Under the pieces are notes generated by a model that did not search any database, was not told the DNA's origin, and saw only the letters and a program-made list of their open reading frames with translations. A DNA stretch of 64,000 nucleotides, taken from positions 930,001 through 994,000 of the forward strand of contig NC_015064.1 in the NCBI RefSeq assembly GCF_000178975.2, written 5' to 3'. The translations under genes and the position numbers were made by a program. This document shows positions 7,301-19,079 of this stretch, piece by piece. Source of the stretch: Granulicella tundricola MP5ACTX9 (GTDB taxonomy: Bacteria > Acidobacteriota > Terriglobia > Terriglobales > Acidobacteriaceae). The first letter of the stretch is position 1; each line of letters opens with the position of its first letter.

Positions 7301-9322
7301 ATGCGCGCAGCCCTCCTCCTCGTCCTGGCCCTCGCCCCCCTTGCCTCCGCCGCCCAAACCCCCGCCACGCGAGTAGACCCCAACAGCCCTGATAACGCCG
7401 CCCGCAAAGCCCTCATCGAGTCCCTCGACCACCTCGCAGCCACCCAGACCGCCGCCCGCCGAGCCGAGATCGCCAAAATCCACACCCAGGCCCAGGCCCG
7501 CGCACGCCAGGCCCACGTCCGCGAAACCATGCTCCGCCTCATTGGCCCCCTGCCCACCCGCACGCCCTTGAACGCACAGGTCCTCGGCACCACCAACCTC
7601 CCCGGAGTCCGCATAGAGAAGCTCCTCTACGACTCCCAGCCCAACTTCCACGTCACCGCCCTCCTCTATCTCCCAGACGTCCCTCAGGGCACAAAACTCC
7701 CCGCCATCGTCATGGCTCCCGGCCACTCCCCCGCCGGCAAGGCAGGCGATTCACCCTTCGCCCTCGCCTTCGCCCGCGCCGGCATCGCGGTCCTCTCCTA
7801 CGACCCCCTCGGCCAGGGCGAGCGCCTCCAATACCCGGACCCGGCGAGCGCAGCAGATCATTCAGTCCCTGGGAAGACCCTCGCCAAACAGCCCACCGGC
7901 GAGCACGGCGAAGCCAGCCTCCAGCCCATCCTCCTCGGCGAAACCCTCGCCAAGTACATGCTCTGGGACGGCATGACGGCCGTCGACTACCTCCAGACCC
8001 GCCCGGAGATCGACCCCACCCGCATTGGAGCCTTCGGCTGCTCCGGCGGTGGTGCCATGACCGCCCTCCTCGGCGCGCTTGACCCCCGCATCGCCGCCAC
8101 CGGCACCGCCTGCTACATCACCAGCTTCGACACCCTCCTCCCCATCCAGGGCCCCCAGGACGGAGAACAATCCACCCCCGGCTGGCTCTCCAACGGCCTC
8201 GACTTCCCTGACTGGATCGAACTCGCCTCCCCCCGCCCCTACGCCATCATCTCCACCACGGAGGACATGTTCCCCTTCGCCGGAGCCCAGTCCACCGAAG
8301 CCGAATCCCGCCGCTTCTACAGCCTCTTCACCGCCGATAAGTCCCTCGCCTTCATCACCGGCCCCGGCCACCACGGCAACTTAAAACCCATCCTCCCCCA
8401 GATCATCCAGTTTTTCGCCACCAACCTCCACGCGGTGCCGCCGGCAGTGCAGGGAACTGACATAGCTCCCAGGGAGGCCCTGCAAGTCACCCCCACCGGC
8501 CAGGTCTCCACCTCCTACCCCAACACCGCAACCGTCTTCACCCTCAACCTGGCCGGCCCCGGGCACAAGATGCGTCAGGAACTGAGGCCGAACACTGGTC
8601 GCTATCTGGAGCAGAATGTCCGCGACGTTCTCGTAATCCCGCCGCCAACTCCCGGCCTGCCCTTCAAGCCGTCCCTCCTCTCTGAATCCTCCGCGACCGC
8701 CTTTCTTTCACCCGACACCTTTACCCCGTCTCCGCCTCACAAGCCCGGTGCAAAGTTCGCAGCCGTACTCTTATTGACAAACGAACCCATCACCCAACCC
8801 GCCGAAGGCCAAGACTTCACCGCTATCCAGAACCGCTTTATGGATCTGGTTGAAGAGGAAGGTAAAGCCGCGTTGCTCCTCAGCTCCCGCCCAAGTCCTG
8901 CAGGCTCGGAGGAGTTGAAAACACCGCTCCTTGGCCCCTACTATCTTCTTGGTCTCCGCGCGGAGCTTGTCGGCAAAACGCTCCTTGGACTTCGCGTGGA
9001 AGACACCCTGCAAGCAATCGACGAACTAGCTTCTCTTCCCAACATCGATCCCACCCAAATCACCGCCGAAGCCTCCAACCACGAAGCCCTGATCCTCCTC
9101 CACGCCGCCGTTCTAGACCCCCGCCTCAAACACATCACTCTCCACAACCTCCCGCCCACCTACGCCCAACTCCTCGCCACTCCCATCCCCAAAGACGCCC
9201 CCCAGGACATCCTCCCCGGCGTCCTCCTCCACTACGACATCCCCGACCTCATCCGAGCCCTCGGCCCCCGCGTAACCATCATCCCGGAGGAGAAGAAGGA
9301 CAACCAAACCCCACCCAAATAG
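7301..9322 (+). CDS. alpha/beta hydrolase, acetyl-xylan-esterase-like, exported
   Basis: A 673-residue protein with signal peptide MRAALLLVLALAPLASAAQ. The hydrolase core has LPAIVMAPGHSPAGK, then the nucleophile elbow GAFGCSGGGAM with Ser248, and a likely catalytic His in FITGPGHHGNLKP. This matches the AXE1/dienelactone-hydrolase-like esterases. A second, less conserved half (about residues 380-673) contains another alpha/beta-like segment (FAAVLLLTNEPITQPAEG, EALILLHAAVLDPRLKH) and may be a degenerate duplicate. Likely a periplasmic or secreted carbohydrate or ester deacetylase. Divergent from the lipocalin gene. Confidence 0.83.
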   Translation: MRAALLLVLALAPLASAAQTPATRVDPNSPDNAARKALIESLDHLAATQTAARRAEIAKIHTQAQARARQAHVRETMLRLIGPLPTRTPLNAQVLGTTNLPGVRIEKLLYDSQPNFHVTALLYLPDVPQGTKLPAIVMAPGHSPAGKAGDSPFALAFARAGIAVLSYDPLGQGERLQYPDPASAADHSVPGKTLAKQPTGEHGEASLQPILLGETLAKYMLWDGMTAVDYLQTRPEIDPTRIGAFGCSGGGAMTALLGALDPRIAATGTACYITSFDTLLPIQGPQDGEQSTPGWLSNGLDFPDWIELASPRPYAIISTTEDMFPFAGAQSTEAESRRFYSLFTADKSLAFITGPGHHGNLKPILPQIIQFFATNLHAVPPAVQGTDIAPREALQVTPTGQVSTSYPNTATVFTLNLAGPGHKMRQELRPNTGRYLEQNVRDVLVIPPPTPGLPFKPSLLSESSATAFLSPDTFTPSPPHKPGAKFAAVLLLTNEPITQPAEGQDFTAIQNRFMDLVEEEGKAALLLSSRPSPAGSEELKTPLLGPYYLLGLRAELVGKTLLGLRVEDTLQAIDELASLPNIDPTQITAEASNHEALILLHAAVLDPRLKHITLHNLPPTYAQLLATPIPKDAPQDILPGVLLHYDIPDLIRALGPRVTIIPEEKKDNQTPPK

Positions 9323-9388
9323 CTCTAATCACTCAGTTGCAACAAGGCTACGTTCGGTTTAGCCCATCCCACCGGAGCAATCGTCCCC

Positions 9389-9553
9389 ATGCCCGCACTC
9401 AAAGAGTTCATCCCCCGTCTTGGCGCACAAACCGAGTCCATCTGCTCCACCTGCTGCCAGGTCATCCGCCCCAACCCCTCGGCACCCACGCTGGAACAAG
9501 CCCAGGCCCAGCATCACTGCGGTGAGTTCTCCTTGAACACAACTCAACGCTGA
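9389..9553 (+). CDS. small Cys/His protein, putative zinc ribbon
   Basis: A 54-residue frame starting MPALKEFIPRLGAQ, with CSTCCQVIRP and a later HHC near the C-terminus: a compact C-x-x-C...H-H-C metal-site pattern. A CGGAG lies 11 bases upstream of the ATG. It sits just before an ABC transporter operon, on the same strand. Function unknown. Metal-site spacing and codon use like that of neighbouring genes suggest it is real. Confidence 0.55.
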   Translation: MPALKEFIPRLGAQTESICSTCCQVIRPNPSAPTLEQAQAQHHCGEFSLNTTQR

Positions 9554-9578
9554 TTCAAGGCTTTCTGCTAGCCTCCAA

Positions 9579-9590
9579 AGTGACACGTCA
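9579..9590. promoter_or_regulatory. inverted repeat upstream of ABC transporter operon
   Basis: GTGAC-AC-GTCAC lies about 22 bases before the ABC ATPase ATG. Its position and symmetry fit a repressor operator. YtrA/GntR or MarR-type regulators often control such ABC pairs, and a MarR gene lies downstream, but there is no direct evidence. Confidence 0.35.
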
Positions 9591-9612
9591 CGTATCGGAG
9601 ACCAGCAGACCC

Positions 9613-10593
9613 ATGCCTTCAGCAATTCACACTCAAGACCTGGCCAAAGGCTACGGCCGCACGCAGGCCCTGCACCCCCTCACCCTCGACGTCCCCGCCG
9701 GAGCCGTCTTCGCCCTCGTCGGCCACAATGGCGCTGGTAAGACCACCCTCATCAAGCTCCTGATGAACATGATCCACCCCACCTCCGGCACCGCCACCAT
9801 CCTTGGCCGAGACACCGCCACCCTCACCGGAGAAGACTTCACCCGCATCGCCTACGCCAGCGAGAACCAGGAGCTCCCGGACTGGATGACCGTAGGCCAG
9901 TTCCTCAGCTACCTCAAGGGCTTCTACCCCACCTGGGACGACGCCGCCCTCGTCCAGCAACTAGAGCTCCCCCTGGACCGCAAGCTCAAACACCTCTCCC
10001 GCGGCATGCTGATGAAAGCGGCATTAGCCAGCATCCTGGCCTTCAAGCCCTCCATCATCCTCCTTGACGAACCCTTCTCCGGCCTCGACCCCCTCGTCCG
10101 CGACGAGCTCATCGAAGCCCTCATGGTCCGAGTCCGCCCCCGCTCTTTAGCCGGCTCCGAAGCCCTCTCGGCAGTCCCCGACGCCGACCGCCCCACCATC
10201 CTCATCTCCTCCCACGATCTCGCAGAGGTCGAATCCTTCGCCACCCACATCGGCTTCCTCCATCAGGGCCGCCTCCTCTTCGCAGAGGAGATGACCACCC
10301 TCACCAGCCGCTTCCGCGAGATCACCCTCACCCTCCCGCCACCCGCACCCGGCGAACCCACCATCACCCTCCCCACCGCCACCGGCGTCCCGGACTCCTG
10401 GCTCCTGCTCGAGCAGACCCTCACCGCCGCCCGCTTCGTCCACACCCACGCCGACACCGAATCCATCCCCGCCCAGGTCGCCGCCGTCTTCCCCACCCCC
10501 TACGCCCCAGACATCCAGGTAGCCCCCATGACCCTCCGCGCCATCTTCCTGGCCCTCGCCAAATCCGGAAGAGCCCCCGCCGTCCCCGCATAG
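9613..10593 (+). CDS. ABC transporter ATP-binding protein
   Basis: A 326-residue single-NBD ATPase: Walker A GHNGAGKTT (about residues 38-46), a shortened signature region LKHLSRGMLMKAALA, Walker B SIILLDEPFSGLDPL and switch His in ISSHDLAEVE. The family powers export or membrane-stress pumps (YtrB/CcmA/bacitracin-type). The canonical LSGGQ is LSRGM here, as in YtrB-like ATPases. It pairs with the permease gene at 10741; the 147-bp gap between them carries a repeat. GTG at 9580 is an alternative start. Confidence 0.88.
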   Translation: MPSAIHTQDLAKGYGRTQALHPLTLDVPAGAVFALVGHNGAGKTTLIKLLMNMIHPTSGTATILGRDTATLTGEDFTRIAYASENQELPDWMTVGQFLSYLKGFYPTWDDAALVQQLELPLDRKLKHLSRGMLMKAALASILAFKPSIILLDEPFSGLDPLVRDELIEALMVRVRPRSLAGSEALSAVPDADRPTILISSHDLAEVESFATHIGFLHQGRLLFAEEMTTLTSRFREITLTLPPPAPGEPTITLPTATGVPDSWLLLEQTLTAARFVHTHADTESIPAQVAAVFPTPYAPDIQVAPMTLRAIFLALAKSGRAPAVPA

Positions 10594-10597
10594 CCAA

Positions 10598-10660
10598 TAA
10601 CGCCGCCATCACTAATAACGCCGTCACCACCAAGAACGCCGTCACCACCCCAAAAGCGCC
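10598..10660 (+). repeat. short ~18-bp tandem repeat (AACGCCGTCACCACC-like)
   Basis: Three to four imperfect copies of a roughly 18-base unit containing AACGCCGTCACCACC run directly into the type I hairpin at 10661. The last unit ends AAAAGCGCC, the same bases that precede the hairpin inside the ribonucleotide reductase gene. Confidence 0.6.
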
Positions 10661-10696
10661 GTCATTCTGAGCGAAGCTCAGAACCTCCGTATTGGC
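10661..10696 (+). repeat. REP-like hairpin type I, copy 2
   Basis: Identical stem and loop (TTCTGAGC, GAA, GCTCAGAA) and tail to copy 1, followed by a short GTTGCC-like run. It lies between the ABC ATPase and permease genes of one operon, so it would be transcribed and could lower downstream expression or stabilise the upstream mRNA (inference). Confidence 0.85.
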
Positions 10697-10740
10697 ACTT
10701 GCACTTGCTCTTGCCGTTGCTCCCCCCGAAAGGTCAACAA

Positions 10741-12282
10741 ATGCCGCAGTCCATCCTCATCTTCCGCAAAGACATCCGCCACCTCCTCCCGGAGCTGGGC
10801 GTAGTCCTTCTCCTCTTCGTCGCCTTCGCCTCCTGCGCCCCCTCCATGTGGACTGCGAGCGCCTACGCCCCGTACATGGCGCTCCTCGCCGTCCTCCTCA
10901 AGGTCCTCATGCCCATCTCCTGGGTCGTCCTCATCTCCCGCCTCGTCCATGACGAGTCCCTCGTAGGCGACCGCCAGTTCTGGACCTCCCGCCCCTACCA
11001 CTGGGGCAAGCTCCTCGCCGCGAAGATCCTCTTCCTGGCCGTCTTCATCTATCTCCCCTTCCTCCTCGTCCAGTGCTACCTCCTCAAGCACGCCGGCCTG
11101 CACCCGCTCCTGGCCCTCCCCGCCCTCGGCCACAACCTCGTCCTCCTCACCATCTGCGTCATCCTCCCCATCACCGCCCTCGCCGCCATTACCAGCAACT
11201 TCGCCCGCCTCCTGCTCTCGGTCATCGGCGCCATCATTTACATGCTGGTCGTCTCCGGCTTCGTCTTCTACTTCGCCTTCCTGAAGATGCAGCTCCCCCA
11301 CCTCCAGGCCGATCTCCTCGCCGTCTTCTTCCTCCTCCCCGCCGTCGCTCTGGTCTACCAGTACAAGACCCGCCAGACCCAGCGCTCGCGCATCCTCCTG
11401 ATCGCCACCCCCATCGCCGCCGCCCTCATCGTCCTGCTGCCGGCGTCCCCCTTCATCGCAGGAGCCTACCCCACCCTTTCCGGTGCCTCCGCCCCCAAGC
11501 TCACCTCGCTCACCGACCAGTTCCACCCCCCCACCGCTGGCACCCTCGCCGTCGTCCGCAACCTCGTCGGCATCAATCTCCCCACCCGCATTGAAGGCGT
11601 CGCGGAGGACTCCACCTTCGTCATCCAGGGCGTGCGCGTCACCGTCACCGGCGGCGGCGTCAACTACACCTCACCCTTCCTTTCCTCGCAGGGCTCGAAC
11701 CCCATCGGTGCCAAAACCCCTGCCACGCTCCTCGAGTTCAGCCTCCCCCAGGACATCTTCAACCGCATCCGCACCACCCCGGTCGATATCCACCTGGAGC
11801 TCGCCACCGAGCGCTTCCAGATGCAGAAGCCCGCCACCTGGAAGGCGACGCTCCTGCCCTTCAGCGTCCCCGGCAACGGCATCTGCAGCTTCTCAAAGGA
11901 CGACGCCTCCTCACCCCCAACCTGCCGCTTCCCCCTCGCCCCGCCTGAGGTCAGCCTGGTAACGGCAGACGTAGCCCCCCGCATGTGCCCCGCCACCCAG
12001 GCCTTCCCCGGCCGCGCCAACCTCGGTGCCCGTGGCGGAGTCCTGGACTTCGACCCCGTCATCACCGTCCCCCTCAGCCTCCGGACCGGCGACCCCGACC
12101 CCAGCCACAACTACGTCCTATGCCCCGGCACCCCCCTCAGCTTCGTAGAGGGTACCCACCTCCCCAACGCCATCCTCACCCTGGACCAGAAACAGGTCGT
12201 CCTCGACGCCTTCGCCATCCGCCTCACCCCACCCACCGAAGGCCCCGCCCCCACCCCACAGGTCCAACCCACCTCGGAGTAA
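10741..12282 (+). CDS. ABC transporter membrane protein (permease)
   Basis: A 513-residue integral membrane protein. At least six to seven hydrophobic segments occupy roughly residues 15-240 (LGVVLLLFVAFASCA, YMALLAVLLKVLMPISWVVLI, ILFLAVFIYLPFLLVQCYLL, LVLLTICVILPITALAAI and others). A soluble region of about 270 residues follows, rich in strand-like segments, probably periplasmic. It is the partner of the ATPase at 9613. Substrate not deducible. AAAGG lies 7 bases before the ATG. A strong terminator follows. Confidence 0.8.
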   Translation: MPQSILIFRKDIRHLLPELGVVLLLFVAFASCAPSMWTASAYAPYMALLAVLLKVLMPISWVVLISRLVHDESLVGDRQFWTSRPYHWGKLLAAKILFLAVFIYLPFLLVQCYLLKHAGLHPLLALPALGHNLVLLTICVILPITALAAITSNFARLLLSVIGAIIYMLVVSGFVFYFAFLKMQLPHLQADLLAVFFLLPAVALVYQYKTRQTQRSRILLIATPIAAALIVLLPASPFIAGAYPTLSGASAPKLTSLTDQFHPPTAGTLAVVRNLVGINLPTRIEGVAEDSTFVIQGVRVTVTGGGVNYTSPFLSSQGSNPIGAKTPATLLEFSLPQDIFNRIRTTPVDIHLELATERFQMQKPATWKATLLPFSVPGNGICSFSKDDASSPPTCRFPLAPPEVSLVTADVAPRMCPATQAFPGRANLGARGGVLDFDPVITVPLSLRTGDPDPSHNYVLCPGTPLSFVEGTHLPNAILTLDQKQVVLDAFAIRLTPPTEGPAPTPQVQPTSE

Positions 12283-12286
12283 CGAA

Positions 12287-12327
12287 AAAGGCTGGCAAGC
12301 CCATTCGGACCCGCCAGCCTTTTGTTT
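12287..12327 (+). terminator. rho-independent terminator after ABC operon
   Basis: Stem AAAGGCTGGC (12287-12296) pairs with GCCAGCCTTT (12313-12322), followed by a T-rich tail. It begins 5 bases after the permease stop. Confidence 0.85.
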
Positions 12328-12341
12328 GTCTTTCTTTGTTT

Positions 12342-12370
12342 GTCATTCCCGAAGGGAACCTGCGTTTGTC
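12342..12370 (+). repeat. REP-like hairpin, short-stem variant
   Basis: TTCCC-GAA-GGGAA flanked by GTCA on the left and CCTGCGTTTGTC on the right. It shares the GTCATTC start, GAA loop and GAACC end of type I but has a different stem. The sister copy is at 62843-62860. Confidence 0.65.
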
Positions 12371-12393
12371 TTCGCTCGTGGCTGCTCTTCTTT

Positions 12394-12861
12394 TCAATCC
12401 CGAGCCCGAGCCCGCCCCAGCAGCTCACTCAACTGCTCCAGCTCCATCTCTTCCAGCTCTCCAAACAGTCCATTCATCCACTGCACCATCGGCTGATCCA
12501 GGTCGCCCACCAGCCGCAGTCCTTCCTCGGTCGCGGATGCAATCACCATCCGCCGATCCGCCTCCCCGCGATTCCGCTTGATCCACCCAGCCTTCTCCAT
12601 GCGCTCCAGGATCCGAGGCACATCCGGAACCTGCGCCACCAGCCGGTCCCGAATCTCATACTGGCACAGCCCCTCCGCCCCCGCCCCCCGCAGAATACGG
12701 AGTACGTTGTACTGCGTTGGGGAAAGCCCTCGCGGACGCAGGTTCTGCTCCATCTCGTGACTGATAATGCCCGTCGTCCGCAGAAGGTTCAGCCACAACT
12801 CTTCCTTCGCGCTTGCAAACGGTTTCGCCTGTTTAATCTCATCCGCTAAAGACATGCTCAT
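12394..12861 (-). CDS. MarR family transcriptional regulator
   Basis: A 155-residue winged-helix regulator. HEMEQNLRPRGLSPTQYNVLRILRGAG is the helical entry to the DNA-binding domain, and MEKAGWIKRNRGEADRRMVIASATEEG is the wing (RxxxxxDRR) characteristic of MarR. It would act as a dimer on a palindromic operator. It is convergent with the ABC operon and divergent from the ribonucleotide reductase gene. Its target is not shown; the upstream intergenic region or the ABC operon are candidates. ATG at 12855 is an alternative start. Confidence 0.9.
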   Translation of the reverse strand: MSMSLADEIKQAKPFASAKEELWLNLLRTTGIISHEMEQNLRPRGLSPTQYNVLRILRGAGAEGLCQYEIRDRLVAQVPDVPRILERMEKAGWIKRNRGEADRRMVIASATEEGLRLVGDLDQPMVQWMNGLFGELEEMELEQLSELLGRARARD

Positions 12862-13393
12862 CGCAATAACCTACCAGTTCACCGCATCATTTCTACACTT
12901 TTTGTCGCCCAATCGAAACTTCAAGCTCAAACACCCGTCTCATTGCGTCCGATCAATACAGTACCCGGTATTCCACCGCTTCCACACCTGCCCGCCCTTG
13001 TGCCCTACTCCTCGATTCAATAAGGTCGAACAAGACCTGAGATTTATGCCGTTCCAACCCTGAAAAACCCGCTTCACCAGCGGCTCAGGCGAGACTTCCA
13101 CAGAAGTTTAGCCCTAAATTGGCACTTCAGTCCTGTTACAGCACCGTGAATGGGGTATCTGGGACGGCAACACAACAGGTAGATGATTTATACTTGACAT
13201 GCCCCATATGGGCTACTAACGTTGCGATTGCAGGGGATTGACCCCCGCGAAAATTCAAGAGCGCCAACCATCCAGTGCCCGCCCCGAGCTTCCCGGGGTA
13301 CAGCTGAGTACGCTCAAAAAGCTCTGTTTCACCCTCGGCCCGGCCAACGCCGCCCCGTCCAGATCCCAGATTCGCCCTCAAGGAGTTCCATCG
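12862..13393. other. intergenic region between MarR and ribonucleotide reductase genes
   Basis: Gene-free by my reading. Contains the nrdJ promoter at 13194-13222 and a roughly 170-base leader. I looked for a cobalamin (B12) riboswitch box in the leader, which B12-dependent genes sometimes carry, and did not find one. Confidence 0.6.
13194..13222 (+). promoter_or_regulatory. sigma70-like promoter with palindromic spacer
   Basis: -35 TTGACA (13194-13199), 17-base spacer, -10 TAACGT (13217-13222). The spacer holds the perfect palindrome CCCATATGGG (13203-13212), an ideal place for a repressor. It drives the ribonucleotide reductase gene starting at 13394. It does not match the NrdR-box consensus well. 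Confidence 0.65.
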
Positions 13394-16843
<3,450 letters not shown>

Positions 16844-16861
16844 CAGAGGTTCGTATCAGAA

Positions 16862-16890
16862 GAAGCCCCGCGCGAAGCGGGGCTTCATCC
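16862..16890 (+). terminator. terminator-like hairpin after nrdJ
   Basis: Stem GAAGCCCCGC (16862-16871) and GCGGGGCTTC (16877-16886) with loop GCGAA, 18 bases after the nrdJ stop. The following tail (ATCCTTGT) is only weakly T-rich. Confidence 0.7.
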
Positions 16891-16922
16891 TTGTAAGGGT
16901 CTTCTACACCGGAGAGCAATAG

Positions 16923-18902
16923 ATGAAGCTGATCAAGGCACGCATAATAAACTTCCGTTCAATTGAGGACAGCAATGATGTTCAGATTGAACCAACGGTC
17001 ACTGTTCTAGTTGGTCAAAACGATTCCGGAAAGACGGGATTCTTGCAAGCACTAGACCGTACTAATTCAGTAAATCCAAAACAGACGTTTAATCCAATAG
17101 AGGATTATCCGCGGCGGTATCTAACAAAGTATGAGCGTGAGCTAGCGAAAGATCCACCTGTAGTGGTTCAACTCACTTATAGCGCAAGCTCCGGAGAGAT
17201 AGCTTCTATAAACAACGACTTAGGTCCGGTTGTCGGAGACCCCTTTTTCTTTTCCGTAGATTTTAAGTATGGCGGAGGCAAGGCAATAGGGCTTAGCGTC
17301 AACGAGAGCCCTCTAATTTCTCAGATACTCGCAATAGATCCTCTCAAATTGCTCGCGGCCCCCGAGCTTGGAAAGACCTCAACGTTGCGGCAGTTTTTTA
17401 CTAAACTTGAAGCTATTGACCTGAATGAAGCTGCGAAAGCACAGATAGATGCTCTCCGAGCTAAGTTCTTGCCGGGTGCGGATAATTGGGATAGCTTGCT
17501 CAGCTATTACATCTACAAGCAATATGTAGCGTCAAGGTTGCCCCAGTTTGTTTACTTTGATGATTACAAGTTGTTGCCCGGAAAAGTCAATTTGCCCAGT
17601 TTTCAGCAGAGAGTAGCTGCCGCAATTGCGCAGAAGAAGGCCCTTTCCGATCAAGACTCAACCGTTCAAGCTCTTCTCAGAATGGCCGGCATATCGCTTG
17701 AAGAACTTAATAGTCCAACTAACTACGAGACGATTAAGGCGAAACTGGAGTCATTTTCGAATGATATTACCGATCGCGTATTCAAATATTGGAAGCAGAA
17801 TACCGAACTAGATGTTCTTTTTGACATCAAGAGCGATGCCAATGATTTAGCCCCTTTCAATAGCGGCAATAATTTGTACATTCGAATTGCAAGCCGAAGG
17901 CATCGCATGTCGATGCCGTTCGACAGGCGAAGCAAGGGCTTTATCTGGTTCTTCAGCTTCATCATATGGTTTGCCAGTGTCAAGGAGGAGGTCAACGCAA
18001 AGAATGATCTCGTCTTACTCCTCGATGAGCCCGGCCTTAGCTTGCATGCACTGGCGCAAGCAGATTTTCTCGGTTATATTCGTGAACTCTCAAGCGACTA
18101 TCAAGTCATCTATACAACACACTCTCCTTTCATGGTTGACAGCGACAAACTCTTGGAAGTTCGTGTTGTACAAGATCAAGATGGGAGTGGAACGAAAATT
18201 AGTTCAAATCTCAGCGGCTCAGACCCTAAAACCCTATTCCCGTTGCAAGCAGCGCTTGGTTATACGATCGCACAAAATTTATTTATATCCACACGCAATC
18301 TATTAGTGGAAGGGCCATCAGAGTTGCTGTACTTCAAACATTTTTCAGCATTACTGGAGGCCGCAAAGCGTGTTTCTCTGCGGGAGGATATTACAATCGT
18401 GCCAACCGGGGGATTGGACAAAGTTGCTACTTTTGTGTCTCTTCTAGGAGCAAGCGGACTGGAGATAGTCGTACTTCACGACTACGAGAAAAACAACGCC
18501 CAAAACTTGGCGGATATTATAAAGCTTAAGGCAATCGATCAAAAAAAGGTCCGAACTTTTAGTGAATACCGTCCCGGAGCGGCCAAAGGTGAAAACAGCC
18601 CGACGGATATTGAAGACTTGTTGCCAGTGAGCATGTATCTCGCAGCATTTAATAAGACCTACTCAGGCTCGTTGAAGAAGGAGATTTCTGAAGGCAAGCT
18701 TCCTGCTGGTGAGCGCATCGTCGACCGAATCAACCGCTACCTGATAGCCGCTAAAGAATCAGTTAGGCCCTCCGGGGGGTTCAATCATTATCTGGTCTCG
18801 CAGACAATTTGCACTACGGTTCCGGATAGCCAGAACGAATCAGCGGTGCTCAGCGCATTTGAAGCAATGTTCAAATCTGTAAACGCACTTTTTAGCAAGT
18901 AA
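16923..18902 (+). CDS. OLD-family ATP-dependent nuclease (AAA ATPase + TOPRIM)
   Basis: A 659-residue protein: SMC/RecF-like ATPase with Walker A GQNDSGKT (31-38), a coupling segment RRSKGFIWFFSFIIWF, Walker B LVLLLDEPGLSLH, and a switch His in TTHSPFMVD. A TOPRIM-like domain follows: LLVEGPSELLYFKHFSALLE with its acidic residue, then IVVLHDYEKNNAQ where a D-x-D is usual. OLD proteins act as nucleases, often in phage defence (P2 Old, Gabija GajA). No GajB-like helicase is adjacent, so I call it a stand-alone class 1-type OLD. Codon use is clearly AT-richer than its neighbours, indicating recent transfer. Confidence 0.85.
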   Translation: MKLIKARIINFRSIEDSNDVQIEPTVTVLVGQNDSGKTGFLQALDRTNSVNPKQTFNPIEDYPRRYLTKYERELAKDPPVVVQLTYSASSGEIASINNDLGPVVGDPFFFSVDFKYGGGKAIGLSVNESPLISQILAIDPLKLLAAPELGKTSTLRQFFTKLEAIDLNEAAKAQIDALRAKFLPGADNWDSLLSYYIYKQYVASRLPQFVYFDDYKLLPGKVNLPSFQQRVAAAIAQKKALSDQDSTVQALLRMAGISLEELNSPTNYETIKAKLESFSNDITDRVFKYWKQNTELDVLFDIKSDANDLAPFNSGNNLYIRIASRRHRMSMPFDRRSKGFIWFFSFIIWFASVKEEVNAKNDLVLLLDEPGLSLHALAQADFLGYIRELSSDYQVIYTTHSPFMVDSDKLLEVRVVQDQDGSGTKISSNLSGSDPKTLFPLQAALGYTIAQNLFISTRNLLVEGPSELLYFKHFSALLEAAKRVSLREDITIVPTGGLDKVATFVSLLGASGLEIVVLHDYEKNNAQNLADIIKLKAIDQKKVRTFSEYRPGAAKGENSPTDIEDLLPVSMYLAAFNKTYSGSLKKEISEGKLPAGERIVDRINRYLIAAKESVRPSGGFNHYLVSQTICTTVPDSQNESAVLSAFEAMFKSVNALFSK

Positions 18903-18921
18903 TTGCTGGGATGTGCGTTCA

Positions 18922-19079
18922 TTATTTTCCATCGATTTTGCGTTGGTCGGTCCTACCCTGCCAATAGCCTTTCTGCTGTGTTTTGCTGATCCCTTTGGCC
19001 ATATTTCCTTTTCCTCTGGCTTTCAATTCTGAAGACATACCTGCAGCGCTCATCCCACTCACTGGTGGCGCTTTCTTAG
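18922..19079 (-). pseudogene. C-terminal part of small basic protein gene disrupted by IS5 element
   Basis: Minus-strand codons from KKAPPVSG to KIDGK, ending at a TAA at 18922-18924. It joins in frame with 20250-20332 if the IS (19080-20249) and one TTAG copy are removed, giving a 78-residue Lys/Gly-rich protein beginning MGLGDFFRSMGSIPTKAG. The extended frame reaching 19206 is a chimera with IS sequence. No family recognised. Confidence 0.75.
19076..19079. repeat. left target-site duplication TTAG
   Basis: TTAG immediately outside the left inverted repeat; the matching copy is at 20250-20253. This fits the YTAR target preference of IS5-group elements. Confidence 0.75.

Noticed and set aside
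12862-13393. Cobalamin riboswitch before nrdJ
   Set aside because: No B12-box like sequence was found in the leader.
16923-18902. Gabija system (GajA + GajB)
   Set aside because: No UvrD-like GajB gene adjacent; only the OLD-type gene is present.
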